Shown piece by piece: positions 11,803-24,000 of a stretch of DNA of 64,000 nucleotides. Origin of the DNA: Tillandsia leiboldiana (lineage: Eukaryota; Streptophyta; Magnoliopsida; Poales; Bromeliaceae); the NCBI GenBank assembly GCA_029204045.2, contig CM055076.1, forward strand, positions 26,975,667 through 27,039,666, written 5' to 3'. Positions within the stretch are counted from its first letter, which is position 1. The number at the start of each line of letters is the position of its first letter. The notes under the pieces are model-generated. The model saw only the letters and a program-made list of their open reading frames with translations. It was not told where the DNA came from and did not search any database. The position numbers and the translations under genes are program-made.

Positions 11803-14800
11803 TCACTGGCTCTGTTTTCTGTTTGGATACTCCCTTGGCCCGAAAATCGTCGATCCGATTCTGACATTTGTACTGCCCATCTCAATCTGCACAAGTAATT
11901 TTTTTTTAAAAAAAAACGGTTTTAAAAAAAAGGGTTTAATGCTTAATCTTCCAACTTGTGCAGAAGTTTATATATGAACTCAGAAATAAGGAATCTGATC
12001 AATCTTACTGCTTGCTCGAAATCTCCGGACATGCCCATCGAAAGCTCACACTCCTCTTTCGGTATTCCGAGCGCCTTGCACACGTCGATTCGACAATTCG
12101 AAAGTCTCTGTAATTACGACATGAGAGATTGACTACAGGTTAGCAAAAACATTGCAGATGCAGAGTAAGGCGAAATGTGACGAGCACTCCCAAATCGTTT
12201 GGCTTATCGCGATTTGGTCCCTGATTATTTTCACCGCAGTCCCTGACACTTTTAAGCAGAAACCTGCTGTAAACGGCTGACAAAATTGCGACAGTTTGGA
12301 GAAGATCAGGGAATGATTTGCTCGAGCGAAACGTTTAGGGACTGAGCAGCAATATATCAAAAGATAAGCGACTTTCCGTGCATTTTAACCTTAAAGTTCT
12401 CCGGTGTCGACGAGTAGTCAGGCATTCCAATGGTCATTAGACCTGAGAAGACGAGGTGCGGGCACGCAATCTTGACGTGCTTGGCCAATTCGACGCATGC
12501 AGAGGGATCTACACCTGATTTTGCTGCAAAAGAATAAGCTACTTAGTTAACAATAATAACTCTTATAACTCGATTTTAAGAAGAAACAAAACTAGAAAAT
12601 TAACAATGAGATGCTCAAAAGATTACTTTTGGTAGTACAGATTTCATAATCATAACAATGTGAACTAGAAATGCATTCAAAACCTACACTCTTCCCCACT
12701 GGTATTTACTTGAACCAGAACCTTCAAAGGGCTCCTTCGCAAGCTAGCGACCGCCCGATCGAGATGATTAGCGATCTGAAACATAAAACTATAAGCATTC
12801 GTTATGATGTTTTTATACCAATTGAGGTGGCAATCTCAAATATCAACTGCTTACCTTGATTTCGACGTTATGCGTCGTAACTATTTGAACTATAAACTTT
12901 AGTGGAATCAAGCAAACGCTTTCAAATTGGTCTTCGATGTAAATACTCTCGGATCGTCGACGTTAACCATTAATCTCAAAAGCTCGAGCTGTTAGAAATA
13001 TACAACCAATTCACTTAAAACGTACAGACACAGCGCCCACGGATCTCGACCGAACTCAACCCACCTAGACGTTAGGTCTATTGTTGGACCTCTTGCCGTT
13101 AGGTCTATTGTGGACCGCAGTTCCACTCAACTTATTAGTCTCCTGAACCTATTGTCCCGGGCAGAAAGTTGGGCCTATTTTAACCCATAAATAAATAGCC
13201 AACAATCCCCCCCCCCCCCCAACACCGGCACCGTGTGGGAATCAAACCCGTGCCACTGGCTCTGATACCACTTGTCGAATCGTTGGCGCTAACCATTAAT
13301 CCCGAAAGCTCGAGCTGTTAAAAATACGCAACCAATTCACTTAAAGCGTACAGACACAGCGCCCACGGGTCTCGACCGAACTCAACCCACCTGAACGTTA
13401 GGTCTATTGTTGGGCCTCTTGCTGTTAGGTCTATTATGGACCGCAGCCCCACTCAACTTATTATGCTCACCCAACTCAACTTATTAGTCTTCTGAGCCTA
13501 TTGTCACGAAGCAGAAAGTTAGACTTATTTTAATCCATAAATAAATAGCCAACAAATACAACTAATCCAAATGATCAAGCAATAAGGCGACATAAATCTA
13601 CTGGAATAGAAGAAACCAGTAAATTAGCTGGTGATTTGGAAGGAAAGAATCTACGGAAGATCATGACCAAGGTTCGAAGTGCCGTGGCACGGGGGCGTGC
13701 CGCTCGCCGCCTGGCACGGTACGGTACCGGCACGCCCCCGTGCCGACACGTGGCACGCTTGCGTGCCGATGGATACGCATGACCTCCCAGTGGCACGCTC
13801 TGGCACGGTTTTTTTTTGTTTTTTTTGTTCCCAATAAGCTCTTATAATATTGTTTTGAACTGTTTAGTCAAAAAATTATGAATATTGACTATATATAGCT
13901 TATTACACTTACCAATTGACATACTGATAATTGTTTTTAATATATAAAGTACAACTATATCTCATAGAGAATAGAAATAACAATATAATAAATAAATTCT
14001 AAATAGAAATAACTATATCTCATAGAGAATAGAAATAACTATATCTCATAGAGAATAAAAATTATGAATATTGACTATATATAGCTTACTACACTCACCA
14101 ATTAACATACTTGTTAGTTGTGACTCAAAATCAGAATCGCTTCGATATTATGATTCAGGTTCGCCGACGGCTTCGCGGTGCGACTTCGAAATTTTGTGGA
14201 TGTCTGTGGTGGAAGCGAAAGGCTCGGGCCGCTAAGGAAAAACCCTAATTTCTCTTTTATTTGCCCTAGAGTGAGATCGAGCGATTGTACAGAACAGAAC
14301 TATGCCTGTTTTAAAAAATACAGAAAAAAATCTAAAGAAAAAAAAAAAAAACAAAACAAAACAAAAAAAAAATAGAAAACGGGCCGTGCCGGCCGGCACG
14401 GGCCGGCACGGCTCGCGACACCCCTCGGGGTATCGCTCCGTCTCGAGCGATACCCTGGGGTATCGCTCGAGACAGGTGGGGTGCGAGACCCCCCCCCCCT
14501 GTACCGTGCCCCTCTTTGAGGGGCACAGTACGTGCCGCCCGTGCCGGCCCGGCACGGGCGGCACTTGATTCCTTGATCATGACACATAGTAATTTATACT
14601 GTATGGATGGAGTGAACAAAACACACAAAGCAAAAAAAGCGAACAGTTATGCAGAACCCTAAACTGCATGTTACTGCAGTTTCTAATAATCAGGAAAAGG
14701 AAATTCCATACTAAAGCCAAGATATTAAAGGCTAAGTAGCCTCAGTGTAGGGGGAAGAAAAAAAAAAAAAACTAATCATGAACATGAAGAAAAAAAAAAC

Positions 14801-15176
14801 TAATAAGTGATAAGATGTTAAAACCAAAGCTAATTAACTGCAGAAACTGCTGACCTTCTCATTATCTACACTCTCAACCATATCAAGATTGGGCACAGAA
14901 GCTGCGAAAGCAAAAGGAAGAACAATTGATGTTACTTATTTTGGCTGAGTCAAAACATTCAGATGATTAAAGATAGCAGTAGTTTGTAGATGATTACTAT
15001 GAATTTGTTGAAGATGAATCAAAGGAGTTAAAAGGATTCCTCAGACTGATCAACTCAGAAGAAAAAGATAACAGTTATTTTTTTTTGAGAGAAAATGTAT
15101 CATGCTATCCGCTTCATTCGTAAGAAAATTAAATTAGGCTACAGTAGTGAGACAACTAAATCTCGAAAAAAACAAA

Positions 15177-15212
<36 letters not shown>

Positions 15213-15749
15213 GATAACAATTATTGTGACGTTCTAATTTTTTAAGGGGTCACCTATCCTATAACTACTCTAGCTCTAGCACGCTTAACTCTCTTAACCT
15301 CTTGAATTTTGCTACTACCCAAAATACTATAGCCGAGTTAAGAGTTTTAGTCATATTATATCATTTATATATATGACTATTTCAAATTCTGGAGGTGTCA
15401 CATTCCTTCCTAAGTCCTGACGTCCACGTCAGACTCAAGCACACTCACTAGTACCAGGCGATGTGAGATTCGTCTCGTTAGTCTTAGCCGACCTTGTAGG
15501 GAGCTGCACTACACCTACAACGATGGGGAGCCACACTTTACCCGCTATATAACCCTGACTCAGCCGAGACTCATCTCACATTTTCTGCTGGTGATTGTCT
15601 CTTATACCAATTGTGACGCCCCGCATTCCCATAGGGTCATCCATCCTAGAACTACTCTAGCTCTATCACGCTTAACTCTCTTAACCTTTTGGATCTTGTT
15701 ACTATCAAAAATACTATAGCCGGGTTAAGAGTTTTAGTCCTATTATATC

Positions 15750-15809
<60 letters not shown>

Positions 15810-16926
15810 CTATTTTAAATTCTGAGAGTGTCACAATTATTGAAGACAGATTAATTATATAGCGTGTTATACAAATTCATTCTCTAGGACGGTATTTGGT
15901 AACAAAATAATAACTAAGGAATAAAGCATTTTATCGCATGTATTCTGCCGAACATAACTAAATTTGGCAAATATAATTTATTCTGATCAATGCAGATTAT
16001 TTTAGACCCATTAAGAGCTATTCTTTCCGAAGGTATTCTCCTATTTATTCTTTCCTCTTATTCTCTGCATAGCACTTTTTGCCTGTTCTCCACTGTTCTT
16101 ATGATAAAAACTAAACATGATTTTGGTAATCGTAGAAAAAAAAGAAAGAAAATGTCAAACCAAATACAAAAACAAAAAAGCGAAATCAACAAATATAGAG
16201 TAATGTAGGCAAATTGATCATCCTAGATGGTATTAGTAGTATCCAAAAAATTATGTAAATTAACTAAATTCTTTCACCAAATTGAAAAGATACCTAAAAG
16301 AGATTTGACTTTGTTGCTTTGGAGATGTCCAATATAATGCCATTCAATATCTACCGGAAGCTGCGAAAACGAAATTATGATTATTTTTCAATTGACACTA
16401 AATAATTACAAAAAATATTTAATATATATTGTAAAATATTCACAGGAATATTGTTTTATACTATATTATTTATTTTTAACCTCTACCAACCTTGTTGTAT
16501 TCAATATCTCTGTATATACAAAAGAGCGAATAAAAATTTTAAATTTATCGATTTTTCCTTATCTATTCTCAAAATGCACATATATTCAAAAATACTCTAT
16601 AAAATTTCATTTGATTTTATTCTCCAATGATTTTTAAATTTGTTGATTGACACGATTTGAGTTAATTTTCATATTAGTTTAAATTTAATATATAAACTAA
16701 ACTTTACTAAATCTACTATAGTTCTTCCTTTTCTTCTTTTTTTTTGCCGAATTAGATGATGATTATAATCAAATAATTTATCAAAATTAATTTACATGTA
16801 AAACTATCTTTCTTAAATTTCAACTTTTTTTTTTTTTTTTTTTTACAAAGCATGTGTTGCACGCACTGCTCTACTAATATACATAAATAAATAAATGAAA
16901 AAAATACTAACTTTTCTTTTAAATAA

Positions 16927-16962
<36 letters not shown>

Positions 16963-17694
16963 AAACTGAGATAACATGTACACCAATAAATGAGTATGTG
17001 TTTATGAATTGAATTTGAGGCTTTTATTTTCCTTTTCTTTCTCAATAAATATTGCAGTGTCTACTCATCTCAAGAGGAAAAAATTGGGAAACTATGATTT
17101 CAGTTTGCTTAATAAGCTATTTGATTAGATATACAGAAGTAATTAAGACTCTTCTTTATTGCTTTTAGTTTCACAAATTTTCTTTCTTTTATACATTCCT
17201 TGCCCCAGTTTGTGATTTCTCTTTGGCCAACTACATTAATGATGAAAAAGAAAAGAAGTAATATTTATCCACCAGCTTCTTGACACAGCAAAAGTTTTCA
17301 ATTTTTTATCTGCAATGTTATTAGCATCTAATACTTTTCTTAACAAAAAAATAAATTTGTTTCATGAGTCAGGTCAAATTAGGGCCGTCAACGAGTCGAA
17401 CAGAGCGAGCTGGGATCGGCTCGTGTTCGGCTCGTTTAATAAATGAGCCGAACATGAGCTGACTCGTTTAAATACCGAGCTGAAAAATTCAGCTCGTGTT
17501 CGGCTCGTTTATTAACGAGCCGAACACGAGCCGGCTCGCGAACAACAAGTTAGATTTTTATTTTCACTATTAGGTGTTAAGTTGAAAAAAATTAAAATAT
17601 TAAAATATTAATTTAATAATTAAAATTTATAAAAAATTAATTTTTTAATATTATGTTGGTTTAAAATCTAAATAGTAAAATTTACAGAAACATT

Positions 17695-17759
<65 letters not shown>

Positions 17760-18996
17760 AGCTGTTATTGAGCCGAACACGAGCGAGCTGATCCCAGCTC
17801 GTGTTCGGCTCGTTTATTAAACGAGCTAAAAAATTCGGCTCGTTTACTAAACGAGCGAATCGATCTCGAGCTCATTTCGAGCCGAACACGAACTGACTCG
17901 AACAACGAGCTGAATTACCATCCCTAGGTCAAACAGACACATCGAATTAACTTTTTTTTAATAATTAGATCAATAGAAATAATTAAGATTATTCTTTATT
18001 GCTTTTAAATTCATTAATTTTTCACCTTTTATACATTCATTGTCACAGTTAATTTATAATTTCTCATTAGCCAACTGCATTAGTGATGAAAAAAAAAAAA
18101 GAGAGTGATACTTATGGAAAGAGTTTCTGTAATAAATGTTGTTGTATAAAATAATTTGAGAAAACATTAACAATTTTTTTATTAATATTTTCTATTTTCT
18201 TCACATAGCAATATTAATATCTATTATTTTTCATAATAGAAACATTATTTTACAGTTAGATTAAATAGACACTTTAAATTATCTGAAAAAAAAATAAGAG
18301 TTAATTGCATGCAGTCCCTAAAGACAGATCGAATAGCAAATTTATTCCTCTCAAATTTAATTTTTTATATTTATTCTTTAAAAAATCCTAAGTTATTCAT
18401 ATCTATCCCTCTGATTTATTATCATTTGAAAACGGTTTATATTTTAACCGAATAGGAGTGAAATAATTTTTTTGCCCTTCCGTTGCTGAGGGCCCATTTT
18501 AGATTAGGTTATAATATATAAGGATAAAAAAATAAATTTATTATTTTTATCTAACCAAAATTAAGCATTTAATCTATGATTAACTAAATTTTTCTAATAG
18601 AGATATACCGCAAGAATAGATATATATACCGATAGATTTTGTAAAAAATAAATATAAAAAATTAAATTTCGTAAAAATATATTTACTATTCGATTTGTTT
18701 TCGAAGACCGATATACAATTAATCCAAAAAAATAATATCCAGAATAATTTGTGAGTACAGACCTGCGGGGCCTTGTCGACGATCTCCTGGACGTAATTCT
18801 CGCCGAAGCAGCGGTGGCCGACGTCGTAGAGCTGCCGGATGAGCGACACCGGCTTTGTCTTCCCCACCGCCACCACCCGCACCTCCTCCGCCCGCCGCCC
18901 GAACTTCTCTGCAGCCGCCCGCACCCTCCCCACCACCGATCGCAAAGCCGTCGCCGCTGCTGCGGCCGCAACTTCCGCCGCCAGCGGAGCTGCCAT
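11803..18996 (-). CDS. PROSC: Pyridoxal phosphate homeostasis protein (YggS/PROSC family)
   Basis: This family binds PLP without a known catalytic reaction and keeps free PLP and amino-acid pools balanced. Seven exons read on the minus strand: 18996-18763, 16360-16294, 14901-14855, 12775-12688, 12523-12391, 12107-12009 and 11886-11803. They give about 250 aa, a normal length. The exon 5 borders may be off by one base, because the frame needs 134 nt there. Visible blocks: VRVVAVGKTKPV with the PLP lysine (about 40-50), CFGENYVQEIVDKAPQ, DIEWHYIGHLQSNKVKSLL, NLDMVESVDNEK, KVLVQVNTSGEESKSG, GLMTIGMPDYS, LSMGMSGDFEQAIEMGSTNV and RIGSTIFGPREYP. The start is the ATG at 18996; an upstream in-frame extension is Phe-rich and unlikely. 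A 250-aa protein is spread over 7.2 kb because its introns hold a TRIM, a Cassandra, hAT and Mutator-type MITEs. The next gene, also PLP-linked, lies 2.1 kb upstream on the same strand. Confidence 0.92.
12947..13554 (-). mobile_element. Complete TRIM retrotransposon (family A) in PROSC intron 3
   Basis: Two direct terminal repeats (13273-13554, 282 bp, the 5' LTR on the minus strand, and 12947-13204, 258 bp) enclose only 68 bp. On the minus strand an LTR begins TGTTGGCTATTT and ends TTCGACA. Two bases later comes TGGTATCAGAGCC, the initiator-Met-tRNA primer-binding site. A purine run of about 14 G precedes the second LTR, where a polypurine tract belongs. A perfect 5-bp target duplication AATAC lies at 12942-12946 and 13555-13559. 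There is no coding capacity, so it must have moved with proteins supplied in trans. Confidence 0.88.
13668..14574. mobile_element. Mutator-type non-autonomous element in PROSC intron 3
   Basis: The 907-bp element is flanked by a perfect 9-bp duplication GATCATGAC (13659-13667 and 14575-14583), typical of Mutator-like elements. The ends AAGGTTCGAAGTGCCG and, reversed, AAGGAATCAAGTGCCG match those of the MITE at 9572-9915. Both ends are rich in 'ggcacgg/ccgtgcc'. A short palindromic block with 'gtatcgctcgagac' lies near the right end, and a C-run at 14490-14498. No transposase is recognised. Confidence 0.8.
15077..15166 (-). mobile_element. LINE 3' tail fragment
   Basis: Read on the minus strand, this ends in 'gaatgaagcgg..agcatg..ttctctcaaaaaaa', the 3' end seen in the LINE relics at 21502, 27150 and 40540. 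Only the 3' tail remains. A (TAA)n microsatellite follows at 15175-15211. Confidence 0.5.
15225..15835 (-). mobile_element. Complete Cassandra TRIM with TA-expanded LTR, PROSC intron 2
   Basis: Both LTRs (15225-15402 and 15612-15835) begin and end with the TGTGAC/GTCACA signature and carry the 5S-rRNA-like block seen as 'agcacgcttaactctc' on the plus strand. The target duplication is a perfect ATTAT (15220-15224 and 15836-15840). The 15612-15835 LTR is longer because a TA tract of about 55 bases has grown in it. The primer-binding site next to that LTR has drifted (reads TTGGTATAAGAGAC rather than TTGGTATCAGAGCC). The element matches the better preserved copy at 32178-32752. Confidence 0.88.
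17380..17926. mobile_element. hAT-type MITE with CGAGCCGAACACGAG arms (family D), PROSC intron 1
   Basis: The ends TAGGGCCGTCAACGAG and, reversed, TAGGGATGGTAATTCAGC are typical hAT termini. The flanks are GGTCAAAT and GGTCAAAC, an 8-bp duplication with one mismatch. Both arms, about 150 bp each, consist of repeated 'agctcgtgttcggctcgtttaataaacgagc' motifs in inverted orientation, and the core is AT-rich with a (TA) run at 17700-17756. Relatives lie at 19224-19704, 46711-47646 and 63355-63520. Confidence 0.7.
18297..18725. mobile_element. GTTAATT MITE (family A) 37 bp from PROSC exon 1 donor
   Basis: Termini AGAGTTAATTGCATG and, reversed, GGATTAATTGTATAT flank 429 bp with long, imperfect TIRs. 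Flanks share AAAAAAATA (18288-18296 and 18726-18734). It ends only 37 bp from the end of PROSC exon 1, so it forms the start of intron 1 in the pre-mRNA. Confidence 0.65.
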
Positions 18997-19223
18997 TATT
19001 GCCTCCACAAGAAAAAAAAGGACAAAAAAATTGGAGGAGAAAGAAAAAAAAAAAAAAAAAATGAAATGGTAGTAGTTAGTGAGAACCACTAACTAACTCG
19101 ATCGGGTTATATGGGAAACTGTGGCCATACAAAACCTGGCCAATGATATACAGCCGCGTGTGTTAAAAAAAATACATGAGGTGGATATTTTAGAGTAGGG
19201 TTGGCGAGGTGGATATTTTAGAG

Positions 19224-19404
19224 TAGGGTTGGCAACCAAGCTCCTTGTTCGCGAGCCAGCTCGTCTTCGGCTCGAAATGAGTTCGAGATCGAATTGCTCA
19301 TTTAGTAAACGAGCCGAACACGAGTTAAATTTTTCAGCTTGTTTAATAAACGAGTCGAACACGAGCTGGGGTCAGCTCGCTCGTGTTCGGCTCGATAACG
19401 ACTC

Positions 19405-19442
<38 letters not shown>

Positions 19443-19704
19443 TAGATTTTAAGCTATTAATTTTTTATAAATTTATTTTTTTTATTTTTTTTTTCAGTTT
19501 TACATCTAATAATAGAAATAAAAATTAAACTAATTGTTCGCGAGCAAGCTCGTGTTCGGCTCGTTAATAAACAAACCGAACACGAGCCAAATTTTTCAAC
19601 TCGATATCTAAACGAGCCAACTCGTGTTCGGCCCGTTCGTGTTCGGCCTGTTTATTAAACGAGCCGATCCCAACTCGTTCGTGTTCGGCTCGTTGGCATC
19701 CGTA
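19224..19704. mobile_element. hAT-type MITE (family D) upstream of PROSC
   Basis: The ends TAGGGTTGGCAACC and, reversed, TACGGATGCCAACG enclose inverted arms of 'cgagccgaacacgag' motifs and a (TA) run at 19409-19438. Flanking octamers TTTTAGAG and CTTTATAG match at 6 of 8 positions. A 36-bp direct repeat containing 'gaggtggatattttagag' sits at the left edge. It lies about 230 bp upstream of the PROSC start, so it may be part of that promoter region. Confidence 0.6.
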
Positions 19705-20239
19705 CTTTATAGGTGAAGATGTAGCAATTTGCTACATCCAATTGGCTGGTTTTGATTGGTTAGCATGTTTATCAAAATTATTTTTTTAGGCGTAAAAAAT
19801 AGAAAAACATGAGAGATTAATTACTACGTAAAAATTACTCTCTCTTATAATTATTTAGATAATTATTATTTTTGAAATAGTAGAAAATTTACTCATTCTC
19901 GAAAATTACTATTGTTGGAAATTATAAAAAATGTGTTTAACTAATCTCATAGATGTCATATCATGTTATTTAATGACAACTTGTATGCCATAAAAGCTAT
20001 CTTCAAGCTTATATATTTCATCTACAAAATAATTTATTTTATTATTTGAAAAAAAAAATTGGGGAATAAACCTCAACTAAATAAAAAGATGTATCAAACC
20101 ACATGTTCATGCACCCAAATTAATAAATCCTAAAAAGCTTATCATAACACATTCTTGTTTTGTTTAGGGTTTTTGAACAGCAAAGAACAGTATTATAGTA
20201 ACCACATACATTTCTTCAATCCATGGGATAAAGCCAACT

Positions 20240-20597
20240 ATGGTATAGAACCCGAAATAAAAGAGTTATTTTTCTTATTCTTTCAAACACATCAGAAATC
20301 AATCGGTATAGCTGAGAATTAACTCTTCCCAACCACCCTCTTACTTTTTTTTTGTAAATACTCTCCTACGTCTACCGAGGCACCATCTCTCATCTCATTA
20401 TTACATAATAAAGTTTGAGGGCAAAAAAATAATTTATCTCAATTAAAATTTTTTATTTCTCTTATTCCTCATTCTCATACCAAACACAAAATCTCTTATC
20501 CCTGAAACCATTCCAAACGTTTTTTTACACTAGTTCCGTACTTTATACTTATCACTGGAATAGTTAGTTCTGTCTTATCCCGTTACCAAACGGTCCT
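20240..20597. mobile_element. Tourist-like MITE, one clear end
   Basis: The right end 'GTTACCAAACGGTCC' followed by TAA matches the Tourist-like ends elsewhere in the window, and the interior resembles 707-1094 reversed. The left end is not clear. Confidence 0.35.
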
Positions 20598-20754
20598 AAG
20601 GAACCAAGAAAAAGAAAAAAAAAGAAAAAAAACAAAAAAAAACACGTTAAAATTGTGGATCGAAAGTACTATCCAGCTATCCCAAAAACACATACGAATA
20701 GAAAGGATATACATTCATCGCACTTAAAAACTAAATCACAGTATTCATAAACTT

Positions 20755-20937
20755 TGAGTTGACTTAACCCATATAAACGTTAGGTCTATTATTAGACTTC
20801 TTGCCGTTAAGTCTACTAAAAATTGCAGTTCCACTCAACTTATTGAGCTCATCCAACTCAACTTATTAATTTTCTGGATCAGTTGTCACATGACGAGAAT
20901 CGAATCTATTTTAACCAATAAATAAATTGGCAACAAG
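20755..20937 (-). repeat. Degenerate TRIM family A LTR
   Basis: On the minus strand this begins TGTTGCCAATTTATTTATTGG and contains the 'agacttaacggcaag' and 'caataatagacctaacg' blocks of the TRIM LTR at 13273-13554. The far end is lost. It is probably a solo or truncated LTR. Confidence 0.55.
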
Positions 20938-21076
20938 GAGATCTTAATTTATCTACAAAAAATCAAGCTACTTGACATCACTCTGCAGTGCCATAATCAT
21001 CCTTAAAAATGTTCAATCACAAAATTTTGATCACAACTTTCTATCAGCACCCATTTCATCCAATTTAAGAGGAGGA

Positions 21077-24000
21077 TTAATCGTCGGCGCTAAACTGCGA
21101 CCGATATCTTTGCGCCAATCCGAACATATTTAGTGTTCCTCCAGTGTGAAGCATCACCACTTTCGCGTCCTCTTCCTTGGCATCCCTCGCGAGAGAAACA
21201 GCGTGCTCCCAAGCAGCCAAAGTGTACATCGGATCCAACAGGATACCTGTTTGCCTCGCAATACGGCGGCACATCTCGATTTCCCCGTCCAAAACCTTTC
21301 CGAATCTGAAATTTTTGAAGTCCATATATATTCAGTTTATCTACTCCTGCCGCTAAAATCTCTTATGCTAGTTACAGCGTAAATTACGCTTACATGCAAA
21401 AGCAACTCACTCAAAAAATCGGAATTATTTATTATCCCATCAATTCAGAATGTTAATGCCGTAAGGCAAAGGCATCGTTCTTCTATCGATACAGAAATAT
21501 TTTTTTTTGAGAGAAAGGCAGCATGCTGCCGCTTCATTCAAGGCGCGGATGAATTAGGCAATTGGGCAGCCGGTATCTGCAGTCGAGCAGCCGGGCCCAA
21601 AAAAAAAAAAAAAAAAAAAAAAAGTAGGGAAAGTCCGATTGAGCCTAGGCACAGAACCTAGACCAATACGAGCGGAAGAGTCTGATTTCGGCGAGGATAG
21701 CACCTAGGCTACGAGTCTTATTTTCGAAGACCCTTCTGTTTCTTTCCAACCAAACCATCCACCAGGTGGTCGCGACGGTGGTTAGGGTCCTTTTGCCCCA
21801 GGCCCCCCTCTTGTGAGCACTCGCCTCCCACAGCCTGTCGACGGTTGGACAGTTTCGGATCTCCAATTTATTAGGCAGCATATCAGAATATAAATGTTAA
21901 ATATCTGCGACGACTAAATAAAGTGGGTTCATATGGGTTCATATAGTTCCTCGCTGCCAACATTTATATGTTGATTAAAGAGTCGAGTATTCGACACTTC
22001 TTCATGATTTATTAGCTACTATAAACATAATAAAATTCTATTTGTTCGTCATATGCAATAAAATTCTAGATTGACTGAAAGACCAAGTAAAAGCCATCCG
22101 ACAAAAATAACAATTTCATAAATAGTTGCGAAATCAAGTAACAAGATGTACCTCCTTGGATGAATGCGCTCGACCCACTGCACAATTCCATCATCATCTC
22201 CACTCGATGTTTGTTGAAGAATTTCTATCTGGTGATTCCTCTTGAACTCGGAAATCAAGCGTTTCTCTCGTTCCTTATATCTCTCGAGGGTATCAGCAAG
22301 CATCACTGCAGTCACTTTCCATGGAAGCCTGCGAAATGAATTAAGAAAAATAACACTAAATCTTGGAAGCAAACAATTTCTTGCAAGGAAAAAAGCGTCT
22401 TATATATACAAGCTCAAAGTAGCACTCGGAATGCCGAAGCATGACATAATTTTGGTCAATCATAAATGAAAGAACTGAAGAAATAATCTAGACTACAAAT
22501 ACGGCAAAATTTCGCCACGTCCTGCCCTATACAATTTTAAAATACTATAAATGTTCCTGGAATCGTCAAAATCATAGATGTTCGCCCAAAAAAGGGACGA
22601 ATAAAACATGTTATTTGGTGCTGTATAAAAGAAACATACAGATGTGACTCAATATTACTGTTAAGAAAGGAATGACCAGTATAAGGGGGAAAGGAAGTGC
22701 AATTTAAAAACACACCCTAAAAGTACCACTCCAAGAGCTAAACCAACAGCTGTAGTCCCAGTGCCGGCATCCAAGACTAACCTAATTTTCTGTTCTTTCC
22801 CAAATATATTAGCTTGAGCGAGGTAATCCACAAGTCGAATAACACCTGAGAAAGAAAAAGAAGAGCCGCTGGAAACAGTTTATTAGTACTACTCGACAGT
22901 AATGAAGTATCAACCTGATAATAACGAACAACATATGCACATAAGGCAATTAACGACTACAGGGTAATAAAAGTGAATAAGAGATGAATAAGAAATGATG
23001 TTGAATATTTTGAAAATCTTCAAAAGCAAAGTGTACAACTATAGAAAAGTATGATGACTGGAAAAAAAAAATAAAGACTTGTTTTCAATGTTTCTTTCTC
23101 ATTTTGTAATTTAATAAAGACAAGCCCATCAAATTCAAACACACAAGAATAATAAGTTCGATAGATTTTCTGCGAACATATATGACATGACCGATAAATT
23201 AGATGTATAAAGTCAGAAATAGAAAATTCAGTGTAAGATATTTAGAGAAAAGAACCAATAAACGCTCAAATGGCGCCACTCGAAAGCAACTAGCATATAT
23301 ATTTAGAATGCAATGTAGTTCCTTCATAACTAGAAAATCTATGTGCGAAATAAGTGTGCCCCGAAGAAATTAATATGTTAAACATCAAAGAAGACAGAAA
23401 ATGAAGTATTATGTTTACAAGATTCCGCGGGTCCATAAGACGCAACGAAATATTTCGACATTGATAATGAAGAACCTTAACAAAGCCTGCAAAACGATTG
23501 TGTAGAAAAGCGATTTTCAATCTATGATTAAAAAAAAATAAAAGTCTATCACGAAACTTTATCACCAGTATTGCTTTTAAACATTTCACAACACTGAGCG
23601 ACAATCAAAGACTTATATGTTACCAATAAACCCCGAGTTCATAATCAATCAGTAGGTAATGCAGATAGGAAATGAGGATCATACAATTTGAAACAAACAA
23701 CAACCATGAGACTATTGTAACTATGAGGAAGACAATATCAAGAACAATCATCGATATTGAGAATATGATACTTACCTAATAAAGCAACACTACTAGCAGC
23801 CCCTTCATTCACAATGACTACTCTCCTCGAGCCATCATCTCCTCTAACCTGCTCCGAGTTCCGTCCATCCAAACCCTCTCCAACAATGTCATCGATCCAC
23901 ACGACCTCACCACTGGCACCAGCCACCCGATGGGCATGCTCAAGTAGCATCTCCTCCCTCCACGCATATTGCGACCTGGCAACATACACCGTGCTGCTGC

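Noticed and set aside
12133..12360. Small gene between PROSC exons 5 and 6
   Set aside because: It lies in an intron, starts from a non-ATG codon and has no recognisable domain.
13205..13272. tRNA gene in PROSC intron 3
   Set aside because: The TGGTATCAGAGCC word and a GGTTTGATTCC word recall a tRNA, but they are the primer-binding site and internal part of the TRIM; no cloverleaf can be drawn.
14232..14628. Overlapping Pro/Arg/Lys-rich open frames
   Set aside because: They lie wholly inside the Mutator-type element at 13668-14574 and cross poly(A) and GC-rich palindromes.
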